From positions 930,001-994,000 of the forward strand of contig JASANH010000770.1 in NCBI GenBank assembly GCA_030248295.1: DNA of 64,000 nucleotides. Reading direction: 5' to 3'. Positions 21,437-31,690 of this stretch are shown piece after piece. Below the pieces are notes generated by a model. That model was not told the DNA's origin. It saw nothing but the letters and a program-made list of their open reading frames with translations, and ran no database searches. Position numbers and translations under genes: made by a program. Within the stretch, counting starts at the first letter, position 1, and each line of letters begins with the position of its first letter. Source of the DNA: Mesodorylaimus sp. YZB2_4 (lineage: Eukaryota; Nematoda; Enoplea; Dorylaimida; Dorylaimidae).

Positions 21437-22622
21437 GGCGTGTTTCTTGCCTTTAAGAAGGCATTTGATCAGGTTTCGCATAGCTTGTTAATTCGCCGTC
21501 TACACATAGTGCACCACATTCCCGTCAAAATAACCAGATGGCTGGCTTCGTATCTTTGTGGCCGAACTCAACGTGTGGTGATCGGTGATTGTGCTTCGAG
21601 TATTGCGGCGGTCACTTCCGGTGTCCCGGATGGAAGTATCTTGGGACCATCTTTATTTGTCGCCTTTATTGATTCATTGCTTTGTGAATTTAAGCTGCAG
21701 TTTCCATCTCTGCTCCTGCAGGCCTACGCGGACGATACGGGCCTTTTCATTCCGATCACGGATCCGTCTGATTTTTAAAAATTCGCTCAGCCAGCGATTG
21801 ATGTCATTTCTGCTTGGGTCGCCAAATCTGGTTTGGATTTCAATGTGTCGAAATCGCAGGCTATTGTCTTCAAATATGGAAATAACAAAATTTCTCCACC
21901 GACTTTATTCCTTCGAGGTCATCCGCTGGACTACCTTACCGAGGTAAAATATTTGGGCGTCCTTTTCTCAGCTGACATGAAATTCAGTGAGCACGTCTCT
22001 GCGGTTGTTAAAAAGTGCAATATTATGATTGGTGATCTCAGGCGTAAGTTAGGAAGGCATGTGTTGCCTGTGCTTAAAAACGTTTACGAATCGTGTGTAA
22101 GGTCTGTTCTTGAATATGGTTGTGTGGCGTGGGACCCGATTTTAAAGTCTGATATTGCTCATTTAGAACGTGAAAATTTTTATGCACTTCGACCTTTTAT
22201 AAACGATTTCATGGCTCCGTATGAAACAGGTCTAGCATCAACTGGCTGGTCATCTTTGTATGCTCGCAGAAAACTTTAGAAGCTTTATCAGTTTTGTAAG
22301 TACCATCATGGTATTCACGACTTTTGCAATGTGCGCTTTGTTCATAGGGCGGAGTTTCGCACCAGCGAAAGGATCTCGGAACCCCATCATCTTGTCACGC
22401 CTACGCCATTTAATGAATCTTATAAGCATTGCTTTTTGTATTCAGCGATTGAGCTATGGAATGATTTACCTGATGATGTAGCTTTTTCGGGTTTGTCGAA
22501 TTTTAGATCTGTGATTGCTAATAGACATTTTAATTTGTAGTTCTTTTTTCTGCGTGTTTCATACATTTCCAAGTGCGTTTATGCGTTTATGTATGAATGA
22601 AGTATGACATGACATGACATGG

Positions 22623-23401
22623 CGTGTATGTTTGAATTGGCGGACCTGGTCATATGCACTGACCATATACTGTAGAGCGGAGAGATAAGCGCGTTGAATT
22701 AAAATCAATTAGTGAAGATATATGCTGCTTCTTTATAAAAAACTAAACCACTGATCTCAGGCTGCGTTCTACATGCAAAAGTCCGACTACAATTTCGTGG
22801 ATTTGAGCTATTTACGAAATCCACCAAATCAATACAGCAGATGCACACTACTGCCACCCTTCGATAGGCGGGACAAAATCTCAAACTGGTGCAACTGTTG
22901 TGACTAACCTGCGGCTGAAACATCAACCCAAGGGGCAAGTCTCCCAGCCAGGGGAGATCGATAATTCTCTCCCGCTCGCCATGACCCTCGCGACTGATAA
23001 GGGTCGCTACTCGTGCCAGCTTTTCGAGGTTACCAATATTGTGCGATCTTTTGAAATGAAATCAAAAAGTAGGGGCCTACCGACTAATCGCTCACGGTCA
23101 GGGACTTGACTGAAGGATACTAGGAAATGTGAATACTGGCTTCAGGGCAATGAATAAATATTCCAATGAGCCATAATAAGACAAACTATATGCTCTGAGG
23201 CCTCGTAGGGAGGGAAGGCCTCTTCAGAAACAATCAAATCAAACAAACTTATTACTTGATTACAATCAAACCATTCACCTGCTCCTTTCTAGACGCGAAT
23301 AAATTTCTTTTCTTAAAAGAGTAACTTTCCTTGTTCTTCAATTCGGCACACATATTTTTGCTAGATTAATGTCAGATCGCGCATATCCCTGACGATATCT
23401 T
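22623..23401. other. Intergenic region with an R1 repeat
   Basis: No gene is supported. A partial copy of palindromic repeat R1 lies at about 22862-22990 (GCGGCTGAAACATCAACCCA, CCCAGCCAGGGGAGATCGAT). The rest shows no recognisable feature. Confidence 0.5.
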
Positions 23402-24478
23402 CTAATTCGGGGGACGATTCTGGATATTAGCTATCATACCCGCACTTCGCTGAATACCAGAGTGCGCTTTGTGGCACCTAAAACATCAAAAAGGATAAGT
23501 AAATATTGGAGGCAGAGAACTGCTTACTTACGAGATCTCCCATGGGAAAAAGCGTTTTCTCATTTCTAGGCGTAATTCTTTGTTGAAAATCAAATAAATC
23601 ACGACACTGATTCCATTGTTCAACGGGCCGGTGTACGTGGCGATGAAAAATGCTAGCCAAGGGTTCATATCAACGCCAACAACCATATAGAACCCGATGG
23701 CATTCGTGGCGTAGATGATGCTGCCCAAAAATACTTGCAGAGCTAATCTGAACTGCGTCACTGACTTTTTCTCTTGCTTCAGCTGACTCTGGCTTTTCGG
23801 TATTTGATCCTGGTCGGTCATTGCAGCCGCCACGAGTCGACGGGTTTCTCGATATTTTAACAAAATTTTGGAGTAGCAAAAGGCGCAACAAAAAAGACAA
23901 AACGCGCTACAAATTGTGTCTTCGACCAGATAGAATTTTGCCATGATGTGATTTGGAAAATCCTCGTAATAGCCATCCAAGTAGAAAGTAATGTGGGGCG
24001 GGATAAAGGCCAACGAGGCCCACACAATCGAGTGGAGCCAGGCTGCCGCGATCAGCAGGCCTGTGCGGCGTGGTGTGAAGAAGATAGGATATTTCACGTG
24101 CTGACATGTGGCCGCGTATCGATTGAATGCCAGGACCGCTTGATGCCAGCTCAGATTGCGCCAACCACCAAAATTCGCAACCAAAACTGCCGTGAAGAAG
24201 GTGTCGTTGTAGACATTGCCGTGGAGAAAGATATTCGAGCTGATGATCAGCCACCCGATCAGATTTATACAATCCGAAACTGACAAGCTAAGCATCAGTT
24301 GGTAACACGAATTTCGATAAAATATGGGACAGCGAGCGAAAACCCAGGCCACCAGCAGATAGAGGATGAGCCAAATGAGGCATGGGATGAAAATTACCAA
24401 GCCGATGATGATGTCTTCTGTGTAAGCGGTTGGTGATCGATCGCCTCCAGTATTATTGCCGTTGTCGGCTGCAGCCAT
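23402..24478 (-). CDS. 7TM G-protein-coupled receptor, rhodopsin-like/nematode Srx-like
   Basis: Exon 24478-23532 encodes seven hydrophobic segments. These include IIIGLVIFIPCLIWLILYLL, a second segment with SLSVSDCINLIGWLII, and a last segment (NNGISVVIYLIFNKELR). The motif after TM3 is NRY (AFNRYAAT) instead of DRY, and TM7 lacks a classical NPxxY. The N-terminus has two possible glycosylation sites (NNT, and a second inside the loop). I propose a 54-bp intron (23478-23531, GTAAGT...TTTTAG) and a second exon 23477-23402, giving 340 aa in total. If the intron is retained, a TAA overlapping the donor stops translation two residues later, so the two forms differ only in the C-terminal tail. 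The ligand is unknown. Confidence 0.8.
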
Positions 24479-26630
24479 TCGTGTTTACTTTCTAAAAGAC
24501 GATTTTTGAAAAGAGAAGCGACCCACTCTGTCTTCTGTCTGCGAGTTCACGGCTTCTGGAGTTCCTTGCGCGACCCTCCTCTTCTCATTGCTCCCGTGTG
24601 ATACAGCACACAATGGAGCATCATATTCAAAGAAAAGCAGTGTAAACCAGAAACAACAAGAACAATGAGCTTAATGGTCTCTTATCGTTAGGCACGTTTG
24701 CGGGTGTGGTGCCAAAGCTTCACATTCTTGCCACACCCATTATGCCCGTATGCGACAACGGCGAGGGTGGGAAGCCGAAAGAAGACAGAAACATAACGCG
24801 ATCAGGAAAGTAAATTGGATAATGGAAGAGCGCGCTAAGAAGGACAGGTTTAGCTGAGCAGCAGGTGGGATAGAGCTTCGATGTGGCCCTCTGTAACGAT
24901 CATTGAAGGCCAACGACACGTCGGCAGAAAAACAAATTTTGAATCAGGTGCATTTGCCAAGGGCTGCTTTTGATCGGCAAGATATTCATGGATGCTATAG
25001 CTAGTCAGCTTGTAGTTAGCAGCAGGTGCTATCACCGCTGTCCCCCGGCTGAATTATCCATTGACTATTGACAAGGGCTGCCTAAGTTATCCTGACTAGG
25101 CCTCGATATTTGCCTGTTTCAAACAACAATAGAGCCGAGGTTGATTCCGAGAAATACGATATCCTGCCTATTTCCATTGGAAGACTGAGGAGATGGAGCC
25201 CGTTGGTCAATAGTACCTTCAAGTCTTCAAGGTGTTCCTCAGTCAAATGGAGCACGTTTAAAGTAAATACGTGACTCGGGGTCACCAGGAGGAGGAGGGC
25301 CGGGCGGTAAAATGTCCACGCGAAATCGTTGGTATCGAAAACAAAAATTCGCGCGATTTTCCTGGTGCTAAATTTAAAAATTGTGTGAACTAATTTATAT
25401 CTGCAATGACACATTGAATTTACGGCCCAAGTGGTCAATGGGGTGTCAAGAAACGTGGCCAACGACTGAGCAAGCTGAGTGAACGAGCATCTAGGCGCAA
25501 ATGAATACTGTTATATCGGCCCCGTAATAGTTGGTCCCAGTTCAGTGCGAGGGGAAAGCACGAATTCGCAGCAGCCTCTTATCGATTAGTCGCAGAGAGA
25601 ATGGTATGTGGCACTGACTATGATAACTATGAATCAACTGTCTCGTCGTGACTTGTAAATACTGTAGACACAATCATCGCATATTTTATTTATATCACAC
25701 CCAAGTGTGCCCTCGGTGATGTGACAGAAAACTGCTTTGTTTCCTCGACTGTACCCCTCGAATATCCTCTGGGGCCATGGTTCAACAAAGGCTTGTCATA
25801 GTCGCGCGCGGCTAAAACTGATCATTGGATTAGTTGATTAGCTGAGGGCTTGAGGCGCGGCACTAATGACCTTTCGGAGACAAGTTTGAAAGTTTTTAGG
25901 TCAAGTAACCAACAGATCAGGCAGTTTCTGAGAGTAAATCGAATATTCCGCATATATTCAACAGTAGGGTGTTAACTACTTCGAATATGGCAAACCCGGG
26001 GATTAAAGAGAGGGGTGATCGAAGATTTTAACCTCTCTGGCAATAGGAATCAAGAGCATGCAGAGGGAAGGGATCTTGGCACATATTTGTGATATACGTG
26101 GGAACAAGAACCCCAGCTACATTTTCCTTCCTCAGCTCGCAGGTTGGTACAAAACTACTGTACATACTGTTGTAACTTCTTGTATTAGAGAAAATTCAGT
26201 AATAGATCAAGATATAAGTGGCGTATTAGAGTGGGGCCAAGAGCTAAAAATTAATGTTAGTCAGGATTCCGTTGGTGTCTTATAGTAATAAATAAGGAAT
26301 AAAACCAGTGATGCATAATCTGCAAGGGACCTAGAGGTTGGCTTCAGAAATGAGGTTTTATGAAAGACGAATGGAGCTCGTTGATTCTGTTCAGTGCCAA
26401 GTAATGTTCTCATATTCAAACTAGGCAGAGCACAACTCCCGCTTTGCATCGCACTAAACACTGCGGGCTCTCGATCAGCATATATGAATTCATCCTTTCA
26501 TTCTTTCCAGCACTCTTCTGCAGCCAAAAAATTTACATGGACACTGTTCGTACGCGCAACCAAATCAGAAAAAGCGATTTTCTGAAACACTGCTGATAAA
26601 ACCTGTTTTGGTGGCCGACTCAGGCCGGCC
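24479..26630. other. Intergenic region
   Basis: No supported gene. A minus-strand frame at 25082-25462 (126 codons with ATG) contains Leu-rich stretches but no motif I recognise. It is recorded as unlikely rather than excluded. Confidence 0.4.
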
Positions 26631-26635
26631 CGGGG

Positions 26636-26644
26636 TATATAAGG
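26636..26644 (+). promoter_or_regulatory. TATA box
   Basis: TATATAAGG sits about 150 bp upstream of an ATG in good context (ACAATGG at 26793), in a GC-rich setting. It is the best core-promoter motif in the window. Confidence 0.6.
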
Positions 26645-26792
26645 GGCCTCTGATATCGTGTCTCGCCAGTCTTGTCACGATAAGAAGAAGGAAGCGGTCT
26701 GCTTCGCTCGTTTAGGACGCCCTGATCTCTCGATTCTCTCCGCCAGCTTCAGATTCACATTTGGACCATTTCGCCATTTGCAACGCTCGACA

Positions 26793-27041
26793 ATGGCTCC
26801 ATTATTCGCCGACCGCAAAGCTATTGAAGCCGAGAAACTGGCACAAACACGACGAGGAGTGGCAGTGCGAGAAGAAGAAGCCAGGCGTGAACGGCAACTT
26901 ACTATTTTGCGAATCAGACGGGGTCGCGGCCAATTCAAGAATCGTGGAGCCGAAGAACGACGATCGACCCAGGTAAGAGATAGTTCCGATGGTTCCTCCT
27001 CCTCGCGTCAGCACCATGTTCGATGGGTCAGTGTGAAATAA
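26793..27041 (+). CDS. Small basic Arg/Glu-rich protein (uncertain)
   Basis: This frame has 82 codons from the ATG downstream of the TATA box. The product is very rich in Arg, Glu and Gln (VAVREEEARRERQLTILRIR, then QFKNRGAEERRSTQ). The pattern FKNRG...RR loosely recalls the importin-beta-binding region at the start of importin-alpha, but this is only a resemblance. A strong donor (CAG|GTAAGA at 26971) raises the possibility that the frame is spliced to downstream exons instead of ending at 27041. The function is unknown. Confidence 0.4.
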   Translation: MAPLFADRKAIEAEKLAQTRRGVAVREEEARRERQLTILRIRRGRGQFKNRGAEERRSTQVRDSSDGSSSSRQHHVRWVSVK

Positions 27042-27454
27042 GCTCTTTGAAAATGCTTTTCAAAGTGTTCTGTTTTGCTTGGTCACATTGAAAAACGCTT
27101 TCACAGAGCTTACTTTACACTGCTTATCACTGACACTGTGTACACTAATGAGGTTAGACACCAAGTGCCCTTTCGTCTCGACCAATGTGTGATTTGGCTC
27201 TCTGCCCGCGCCTAAACTCTCAGAGCCCAAGCCTGATATCAACCTAAGCTAACCTAAGTTGGCGACCAAACGGCAAAAGTGCCATCTTGGACTAGGACTA
27301 GGACCAGGGGGAAGCCAGACAAGATTCGATGAGGGGACAAGAGCGCAAGAGTGTGAAATCATCTCTTATCTGCCGCCTGCTTGAATCTTTTTCAATCTAA
27401 TAAAATTTTTATATTTTTTAGCATTTTCATCGTCATTTTTTTAGCATTTTTTAG

Positions 27455-28129
27455 CATGTCACTCTGCGACGTGGCGATTGGAGGCTCCTCGATGTCAACT
27501 CAAATTTTACGAAGTATGTAATTCTCAAAAAGTTTAATTAAACTGATTTTAGAGACTGGGTTTTCCTTTTAGTAAAGGCGTTAATTGATTTGAAAACAGT
27601 TTTTATTGTGGTCGACGACAGCAACGATGGCAAACTTTAGAGAAGAGTCAGCGTAAGTACAGTATTTTGTAGTTTCCCGTATATTTTAAATCAGCTAAGC
27701 GTATAAATTTTTTTGGATTTTCCGGAATTAAGAGAAAAATTTTTGGATAAAATTTGATAAAGGTTAGTTTGTGAGCGATTTTTCCACAAAGGTCTGAGAA
27801 TTTTGTAAAGAATGGAATTTTTGAGTGGGCGATGTAGTGTCTAGTAGGTGGGTTGTTCCTTTAGGACAGTTGTGTTACTCATCTTCCAACATAATTTTAT
27901 CTTCGATCTGGCAGCTCTACAAATTTAATCATATATGATGATGACTTTGTCGCTACTCTGCTCTTAATTTTCAGGACTGACGCGGGCCGCTCGTTGGACA
28001 GTTTGACACGATGCCGGGGAGGCCAGTACATAATTTGATAATCGTGCGTGTGTGCGGCGTGTTTTTAAAATTATTCAATTTAAATTTGAATACGTGCGTT
28101 TCACCTTTTTAATGCAATTTGGGAATAAA
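27455..28129 (+). other. Possible transcribed region with splice signals and poly(A) signal
   Basis: Short frames at 27455-27511 and 27627-27652 end in good donors (GTATGT and GTAAGT). An acceptor lies at 27973-27974 and AATAAA at 28124-28129. Joining 27627-27652 to 27975-28038 gives a 29-residue frame, too short to trust. These exons may belong to the 3' part of the gene that starts at 26793. Confidence 0.3.
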
Positions 28130-28364
28130 GAATATGCCGGCGAATCTTTTTTAAAAGTCAGCTTCATTCACTAAATTACAAATATTGAAAAAAGTAATGA
28201 ATTTTCGAACATCACAGATGCAGTGTCGTCCACACATCCGTCCAGTTGAATTCGCCATGGTAGGGTTAGCGAAATCATCGAAAACCAGTTTTGAAGACCT
28301 GGAAACTGAATGGAACTCAGGCTGCCGCAATCAGCAAGCAGGTCTGCAAGGGATGCGGTCAGGC

Positions 28365-28505
28365 ATGGGGGCCGTTCAAAAACGACGTCGTATGCAAATC
28401 AGCAATTTTTAACCCCCCCCCCCCCCCCTCCCCCCATATCGTATTTTGTCGTTTTGCGCCTGACCCCCCCTTTTCGACGTCGTACAAGCCAATACCCCCC
28501 CCTTA
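28365..28505 (+). repeat. C-rich dispersed repeat R3, copy 1
   Basis: GGGGCCGTTCAAAAACGACG leads into long C tracts and the motif CGTATTTTGTCGTTTTG. The inverted copy at 29400-29545 shares both ends. The C runs make spurious long open frames here. Confidence 0.55.
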
Positions 28506-28869
28506 ACTGCAAAGGGGGGAGTAAAGACATACTGTACTTCAAGAAATTTCACCCTGCCGCTGCTCATGTCCATATTTCGTACGAGTCCACATGTTCCCAT
28601 CCTCATATTGGTATACATTCCAACAATGTTTTTCGGAATGTTTACAGAAGAGACATTTAGTAATTTGATTTTAGTAACAATTTGGTAGAGGTAAAATGTG
28701 CTGATGGTTTCACAGCTTGACTCTACGCTTTTAGTTCCCAAAGATTGTCTGTCAATTTTTGAAATGCACTCGTCGAAAATCGAATAGCAGTATAAACGCA
28801 AAACGAATAACTCTTTATGATAGAGCACATTTTTCTTTATCAAACTTTAACTTTTTTGCTTTAAAAAAT

Positions 28870-29240
28870 GTTTTGGACTGAAGCCAGTTTTTGCCTCCAG
28901 CTGGCCAGCAGTCAAACCTTCTAAGCGAGGCTACGCGGGAACCAGCTCTCACACCAGCTCCCCTCTGCGCGTCCCCACTAGGAGCACCTCCACACGAGGA
29001 CATCATCGATTGGACACCGACTTTCTAGGACGATGGCGGGCGGGCTTCGAGCCTTGCCCCTTAGACTGTCTCCTCGTTTGGCTTCCGTCTCTCCACTCGT
29101 AGCACCTCTATGTTACTGGCTGAGTCCCTCACGCCCTGGTGTGCAAGGTCAGAGAGGGTTCACGGTTCGCAAACAGACCTCCATCGCCAGGGATTGAACC
29201 CAGGGTGAGTCCAGCCACGCTACTGACTAATATGGAGAGA
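28870..29240 (-). repeat. tRNA-derived SINE (family A), copy 3
   Basis: On the minus strand a B-box-like GGGTTCAATCC lies near 29195. The 3' end matches the copy at 3015-3330 (CTTAGAAGGTTTGAC). Confidence 0.6.
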
Positions 29241-29399
29241 CAAATGCTAAAACCGCGCCGCACCAAGGCGGCCGCTTCCTATAACAAACTGAGTCTGGCC
29301 AATGCACATTATTATAATCAAAACTATCATGAATAGGTGAGCCAGAAGTGGCGGACCTGTGCTCATCTGACCGCAATTGGGCTCTAGCAGAAGAGTTCG

Positions 29400-29545
29400 A
29401 AAGGGAGAAAAAAACGATGGAATACCCAGTGTAAAAACGATGTCGTTTTGCCTTTGACCGCCCTCCCACCCCCTTGTCGTTTTTTGTCGTTTTGGTGCTG
29501 AGTCCCCCTCCCCCCTGGCGCACGACGTCGTATTTGAACGGCCCC
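29400..29545 (-). repeat. C-rich dispersed repeat R3, copy 2
   Basis: Inverse orientation of copy 1. TACGACGTCG and GGCCGTTCAAATACGACG appear on the minus strand, with TCGTTTTTTGTCGTTTTG inside. Confidence 0.55.
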
Positions 29546-29879
29546 AAGCGGCCGTCCCTCAGACAGACTTCTGTAAAATACGACCATTTCGCCAACAGGT
29601 TTGAAATTTTAGCCGAGTTAATCCGGCGTTTTATAGGTGTGCGGAATCCTATTACCATTGACCTTTCCCCATCTCTCTATGGCTCCGAAAACTAACTTTG
29701 CAAAAGCGCTAAATTACTCGGCTGCGTTCAGAGCCATCAAAGTTTACGGTTTTGCGACCTCCATCACTGGCGAATTGGGGATGGTCCTCCTAACAACTCG
29801 ATAAAGCATTACAAAACCACCTCAACTGCCTGCCGTTGAAGTTTTTTCGATTCTAAAATATTCCAATAAAAAATCAACC

Positions 29880-30010
29880 ATGATATGTCATGTCATGCCA
29901 TACTTTATCCAGAGCCAAGCACCATACGCACACATATTTGACAATCATCTTTTTACCCTGTCGTGAGTCGAGCCATGTAAGTGCGCGCCCAGCGTGAGAG
30001 GCGTCAGCAT
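29880..30010 (-). repeat. Degraded SINE (family B)
   Basis: It shares CATACTTTATCCAGAGCCAA and the block GTAAGTGCGC...CCAGCGTGAGAGGC with the better copy at 34982-35156. The tRNA-like head is damaged. Confidence 0.6.
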
Positions 30011-30762
30011 GCTACTGATCACACTTGCAAAGCGACTTCGTTTGTGACTCTTTTCATAAAGCATGCAAAATCACCCGCCTCAAATGGTGTAAAAACACTA
30101 CCAGAACACCAGCGTATGGTGGCCGCCTTGCTGCCAACAGTTTTTGCAATTACTCGATTCTACTACTCCTAGAGCGCGTTCAAAACATGATAGCAAGTGA
30201 AGAAGGAGGCCGAGATGTCTGCTGTGCGGCGCCATCATTTTGAAAGAAGCTGTCATGGATGGCAGAACCACGGCTTGATTATTCTGTAGCTGACCCTTTG
30301 GTGGCAGTGCTGCATGCGTTAGGTTTTGCCTACCTGACTCAAACATACAGCATGTAAAATTGTGCTATTATCTTATCTGCTGTACTGAAAAAGTGTGCGC
30401 GGGGCTGTGACACTAATTTCTTGCGACAGCACAGTTTTTGTGCTTTTGTGCACCTGATTTTGATTAACGATGGCCACTGCTGGTCTCCTGCTTTGTTCAT
30501 ATTCGCAAGGCAGGTCAAGAAGAGGTGTTCTGCCACGGATGACCAGGCAGGCATAGACTAGCACTCGAGTAAATTCCTCATCGGCAACTTCCTGAACAAG
30601 GTTTGCGCTGTGACAACATTGTTAGCTTCTAGTGTCTTCGTGGTCCTAAGCACTACCAGCATATATCCGACATTGTCCATCACGTGGGGAGTATAACAGA
30701 ACAACTGCCCTTCGTTTGCTCGTTGTCTACACGCTGCCTCTGGTTCGCTTCCTATCAATGAT

Positions 30763-30890
30763 ACTCTCATTTGATTGAAATTTTGTTCAAATTTTTTTAG
30801 ATCCGGTAGATCCGGCTTTTTCAGATCCGGTAGATCCGGATCCGGCCGGATCCGGATCTTTTTTGGATCCGGTCGCACCTGGACTCTCAT
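30763..30890. repeat. GATCCG-rich mini-element between 8-bp direct repeats
   Basis: ACTCTCAT occurs at 30763-30770 and 30883-30890. The enclosed 112 bp is filled with GATCCGG repeats and ends GGTCGCACCTGG, whose complement CCAGGTGCGACC resembles the ends of the hAT-like elements at 40911 and 50832. The left end does not mirror it. Confidence 0.45.
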
Positions 30891-31224
30891 CGATCGCTAG
30901 CTCGCCTTCGCCTCAACGGCACCTGTTCTATGGTCTGTGACCCGCCTAGACCTTCGACCATATTCTCGCACTGGCCTTCTCGCCTGACGTCACCTGTGCC
31001 CTTTCCCATGCTATGTAGTATTGGGTAGCTGGCAGTGATATGATCGAGTCGTTGTGATAAGGCGTGGCCAGGCCTGTACTGTCTCTTCTATTTCTAATCT
31101 TGCCCGCGAAGACACCACAGCGGATCCTAGTTGTCCCCTTTTAGCCAGAGATGCACGAGCAGTCTGAGAAAGGCAAGAAAACATGGTACATATTGCGAAT
31201 GCAGTATTGGAGATGAGACAGAAT

Positions 31225-31330
31225 GGACAATGTGAGCCTCTGGACCAGTAATCCAGTAATCTCAGCAGTGCGGGTTCGACTCCTCCTCGGGGCTCATACT
31301 TGCTCCTCTTGCTGCTGACTGGGCTTGGAC
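31225..31330 (+). repeat. tRNA-like SINE relic (family C)
   Basis: It contains a perfect B box (GGTTCGACTCC near 31268). A potential anticodon stem (CTGGA...TCCAG) and an acceptor-like GAGCCTC...GGGGCTC are also present, but there is no D arm. A related segment lies at 36500-36610 in the opposite orientation. Confidence 0.5.
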
Positions 31331-31429
31331 TGCTCCGCTGTCCGAGCATGATTTTAATTCAATGTGCTTACTTCACCAAACTACGTTCAGTGCACACGCT
31401 GTACTCATGACCGCTGGTCTGCCTCTTTA

Positions 31430-31690
31430 AACATACACGCATTGAATGGGCGAGAAATAGCAATTGATGAAAATTCCCTTATGAGCTCGAGCAGCGATCT
31501 TCAAATCTTTAAATTTGCTGCTACTTATTCGGCCTATCTTTGGTGCCACTTTGACCCTCCGCTTCTCCACGCCACTCGGTGGGTCAATTTGTAATTTTCG
31601 TTGAGGAACAGCGATCCACATTGTTTGACTCAACGGGTAGGCGATGTTCCTGCAAGGAAAATGGGCATTAATAGGGCTGTGGATTTTCTA
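31430..31690 (+). repeat. Dispersed repeat R2, copy 2
   Basis: Matches 14325-14636 in inverse orientation, including the start GAAATAGCAATTGATGAAAA and CAACGGGTAGGCGATGTTCC. Confidence 0.6.

Larger units (their letters stand above)
14640..22622 (+). mobile_element. Non-LTR retrotransposon copy 2, split by the Gypsy element
   Basis: The left part (about 14640-14740) encodes FIHDSLNAKKCKYVEG. The right part (21437 on) continues in frame with VFLAFKKAFDQVSHSLL once the Gypsy element and one GGCG are removed. The RT has YADD (AYADDTGLF) and runs to 22540, broken only by in-frame stops at 21776 and 22277; there is also a damaged codon near 14656. The 3' end has a GACATGACATGACATG tail (about 22600-22622), the same tail found on the SINE at 34982. 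It is 5'-truncated and inactive. Confidence 0.85.

Noticed and set aside
28291-28660. Proline-rich or glycine-rich open frames over C runs
   Set aside because: They are created by homopolymeric C tracts in repeat R3 and have no start context or splice support.
31225-31300. Possible functional tRNA-Thr gene
   Set aside because: A B box and an anticodon-like stem are present, but the D arm is missing, the T stem is imperfect, and similar sequence recurs at 36500-36610. It is a SINE relic.
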